This document shows positions 23,558 through 24,891 of a stretch of 24,891 bases of DNA, in pieces. Origin of the DNA: JAAFHB01 sp038240855 (GTDB lineage Bacteria; Bacteroidota; Bacteroidia; Bacteroidales; Prolixibacteraceae); NCBI GenBank assembly GCA_038240855.1, contig JBBRGI010000013.1, positions 1 to 24,891 on the forward strand. The letters are read 5' to 3'. Position numbers and translations under genes: made by a program. Numbering within the stretch: the stretch's first letter is position 1; each line of letters opens with the position of its first letter. The notes below the pieces were generated by a model. The model did not search any database. It saw only the letters and a program-made list of their open reading frames with translations, and was not told the origin of the DNA.

Positions 23558-24168
23558 AAATAGCACAAAAATATTCGCACTTGAACGGAGAAGAATATCT
23601 AATCGTTCATCACAACAACCTTTACAAAGAAATAAAAGATGTCATTGCTAGTATTGATGCAGACACTTTAAGAACTAAAATTAGCAAAGAGAAACGCAAA
23701 ATTGGACACTCATTGCTTTCACCTATTGACCTAAATAAAGCATTCAATGAAGCTTTCTATAAACGTAAATGGAAAGAAAGCAGATATAACTATTATATTA
23801 CGCTTGATCGTGAGTTAATGGAGAAAAGCGTTTTAATGTCTGCTAAAGAACAAAAAGAATTTCTTGTTGAAAATGATGAGAAGGAGCCAATTTACAGTTA
23901 CAATCAAACAGATTTTGTTAAAGACAAAATTGCTGTAGAAGTTCAATTTGGAAAATATGCCTTTGTTGCATTTGACCTATTCGTTAAACATATGCTGTTC
24001 TACTCTGGTGGTAAAATTAATCTTGGTATTGAAATTTTACCGACAAAGATAATGCAAGCACAAATGAGTAGTGGTGTTGCTTACTATGAAGGAGAAGTTT
24101 ATAACGTAATGAGACAGGGACGAAATAGTCCACCAGTTCCATTATTGATTTTAGGCATAGAACCATAA
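23554..24168 (+). CDS. Type II restriction endonuclease, BglII/BstYI family
   Basis: 204 residues, close to BglII (223). The core TDFVKDKIAVEVQFGKYAFVAFD carries D120, E129 and Q131 at the spacing of BglII D84, E93 and Q95, the metal-binding triad with Gln in place of the common Lys. EVQF-x-x-Y-x-F is characteristic. The next part (LFVKHMLFYSGG, GIEILPTKIMQAQMSSGVAYYEGEVYNV) resembles the BglII dimer/recognition region. The likely target is a GATC-centred hexamer (BglII AGATCT, BstYI RGATCY), but specificity cannot be read by eye. It starts within the methyltransferase stop, so the two are translationally coupled. No separate control (C) protein gene is seen. Confidence 0.85.
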   Translation: MKIAQKYSHLNGEEYLIVHHNNLYKEIKDVIASIDADTLRTKISKEKRKIGHSLLSPIDLNKAFNEAFYKRKWKESRYNYYITLDRELMEKSVLMSAKEQKEFLVENDEKEPIYSYNQTDFVKDKIAVEVQFGKYAFVAFDLFVKHMLFYSGGKINLGIEILPTKIMQAQMSSGVAYYEGEVYNVMRQGRNSPPVPLLILGIEP

Positions 24169-24222
24169 CGGTCAGACAAGAAGCCCGGTAATCGGGTAGA
24201 CCGCCCCAAGGTGTAAACACCT
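24169..24222. repeat. Hairpins directly after the endonuclease stop
   Basis: CGGTC/GACCG (24169-24203) encloses GCCCG/CGGGT, and AGGTGT-aa-ACACCT follows at 24209-24222. They begin at the base after the stop codon. They could end transcription (no U-run) or mark the edge of a mobile cassette. Confidence 0.5.
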
Positions 24223-24446
24223 CAAGGAGAGCCTATCACATCATCCGCCAGCTGGCAGATACTGGTCTCGTTTACGGCGGTTCGCTAAACAATGGGATAC
24301 TTCGATCCCTCAGTAACCGAATAGCGGTGAACGTTGGTAATGTGTACTTACTTTGTAATAATGGGTCAGTAACGATTCATAACCCCGCTGGGTATGCTGT
24401 TAAGTATTTGGTGTTTAGCATTATTTTTTTCATTCGTTTTTATTAA
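24192..24446 (+). other. Open stretch without a start codon
   Basis: A plus frame is open for 84 codons between stops and includes AYHIIRQLADTGLVYGG and NNGSVTIHNPAGYAVKY, ending with a hydrophobic AT-rich tail. It has no ATG and I recognise no family. It may be a gene remnant or chance. Confidence 0.2.
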
Positions 24447-24464
24447 AATGTAAGTTCATAAATG

Positions 24465-24641
24465 CTGCATAGCAGCGGCCTCTTTGTAGAGAAATATCAA
24501 ATTCAATGTTAATAAGCCGAGTAGTGGTGACCTAAAATCTGCTTTTAAATTGTTTTGCTTACAAATTTAGAGGTCACCGCTAAGCGGCTCAGAACTAATA
24601 GTATGTTTTTGTGCTACAAAGAGGTCGCAGCTAAGCTGCTC
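24465..24641. repeat. Nested inverted repeats, four copies of one palindromic motif
   Basis: Copies at 24465-24490 (-), 24517-24534 (-), 24570-24591 (+) and 24614-24641 (+) share AGGTC-x-C-x-[G/A]CTA-x-x-C-x-GC. The outer pair has perfect 11-bp arms (CCTCTTTGTAG/CTACAAAGAGG), the inner pair 8-bp arms (GGTGACCT/AGGTCACC). Individual copies contain CCGCTAAGCGG or GCAGCTAAGCTGC palindromes. REP-like. Confidence 0.75.
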
Positions 24642-24703
24642 TTCTTAGGTAGCAGGACAGATTAATCACGACATAATTATTTTAGTACGAAGAAAAAACA
24701 AAT

Positions 24704-24874
24704 CTATATTGAATTTCTAACACCCCACCCGCTGGGTATGTCAATAACAACCAGTCCTATTTCTTCGTCAGTACTCCCGAAATAATCAACAAGTGTGCGC
24801 TCGTGCTTATGCAGGGCGCACGCAAAGGCTAAATTCCAGTGGGCGGTTACTGCTGACACGAAGGTTTGTAGCCA
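24704..24874 (-). other. Open minus-strand stretch, possible gene remnant
   Basis: 56 sense codons before TAG, no ATG. The peptide (AFACALHKHERTLVDYF, then GSTDEEIGLVVIDIPSGWG) has protein-like composition but no family I know. A hairpin (24793-24823, GTGTGCGC/GCGCACGC) lies in it. A stop closes the frame just upstream, so it is at most a fragment. Confidence 0.25.
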
Positions 24875-24891
24875 TTAATTAATTTGTGCGA

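Noticed and set aside
22558..24168. A new phage-defence system
   Set aside because: Both genes fall in known type II families with intact motifs; no extra effector or sensor gene accompanies them.
24192..24446. Intact small gene after the endonuclease
   Set aside because: No ATG and no family signal; AT-rich hydrophobic tail looks like non-coding sequence, so it is listed only as an open stretch.

Overview
The window looks like chromosomal DNA of a Bacteroidota bacterium, probably Bacteroidales or a relative. The signs are a type IX secretion (T9SS) type B sorting domain, a DUF4290 gene directly before murA, DUF493 and DUF6261-like proteins, several TAnnTTTG promoter boxes, few Shine-Dalgarno sequences, and a MurA with Asp in place of the catalytic Cys. 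Species cannot be told.

Layout. Positions 1-2.7 kb hold the 3' end of an OvoA-type (ovothiol) methyltransferase and a U32 / RlhA-like protein, both on +. From 2.76 to 9.6 kb the minus strand carries an F420-reductase-like NAD(P)-binding protein, a translationally coupled envelope pair (lysozyme/transglycosylase-like membrane protein plus phosphodiester glycosidase), a Tat/lipoprotein hemerythrin, an S37/S28-like serine peptidase, a DUF493 protein and a T9SS cargo protein. From 9.76 to 16.7 kb the plus strand is housekeeping: UvrD/PcrA helicase with a TTG start, DUF4290-murA, a TlpA/ResA-like thioredoxin, and grpE-dnaJ.

From 16.8 to 22.4 kb lies a composite arsenic island. It has an ArsR regulator, an arsEFG-type module (redox-active thioredoxin, ArsF-family protein, ArsG-family permease; known in the literature for nitro-aromatic arsenicals), an ArsP/DUF318-type permease, a repeat-rich gap with a DUF6261-like gene, then a second ArsR behind a very symmetrical operator, a thioredoxin-coupled arsenate reductase, and only the last ~65 codons of an ACR3 arsenite pump. 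Arsenate reduction is therefore encoded without its usual efflux partner here. Export would depend on ArsG, the ArsP-like permease or a pump elsewhere.

From 22.5 to 24.2 kb there is a compact, AT-rich type II restriction-modification pair: a beta-class (probably N4-cytosine) methyltransferase overlapping by ATGA a BglII/BstYI-type endonuclease with an intact D-E-Q active site. The last 0.7 kb has no convincing gene but holds nested inverted repeats, hairpins and two open stretches lacking ATG starts, consistent with a decayed or recombination-prone boundary.

No tRNA, rRNA, CRISPR array, transposase or integrase was seen. I found no clearly new defence system. The least explained items are the coupled envelope pair, the hybrid/broken arsenic island, the 41-bp repeats running into the DUF6261-like gene, and the repeat-rich right end.
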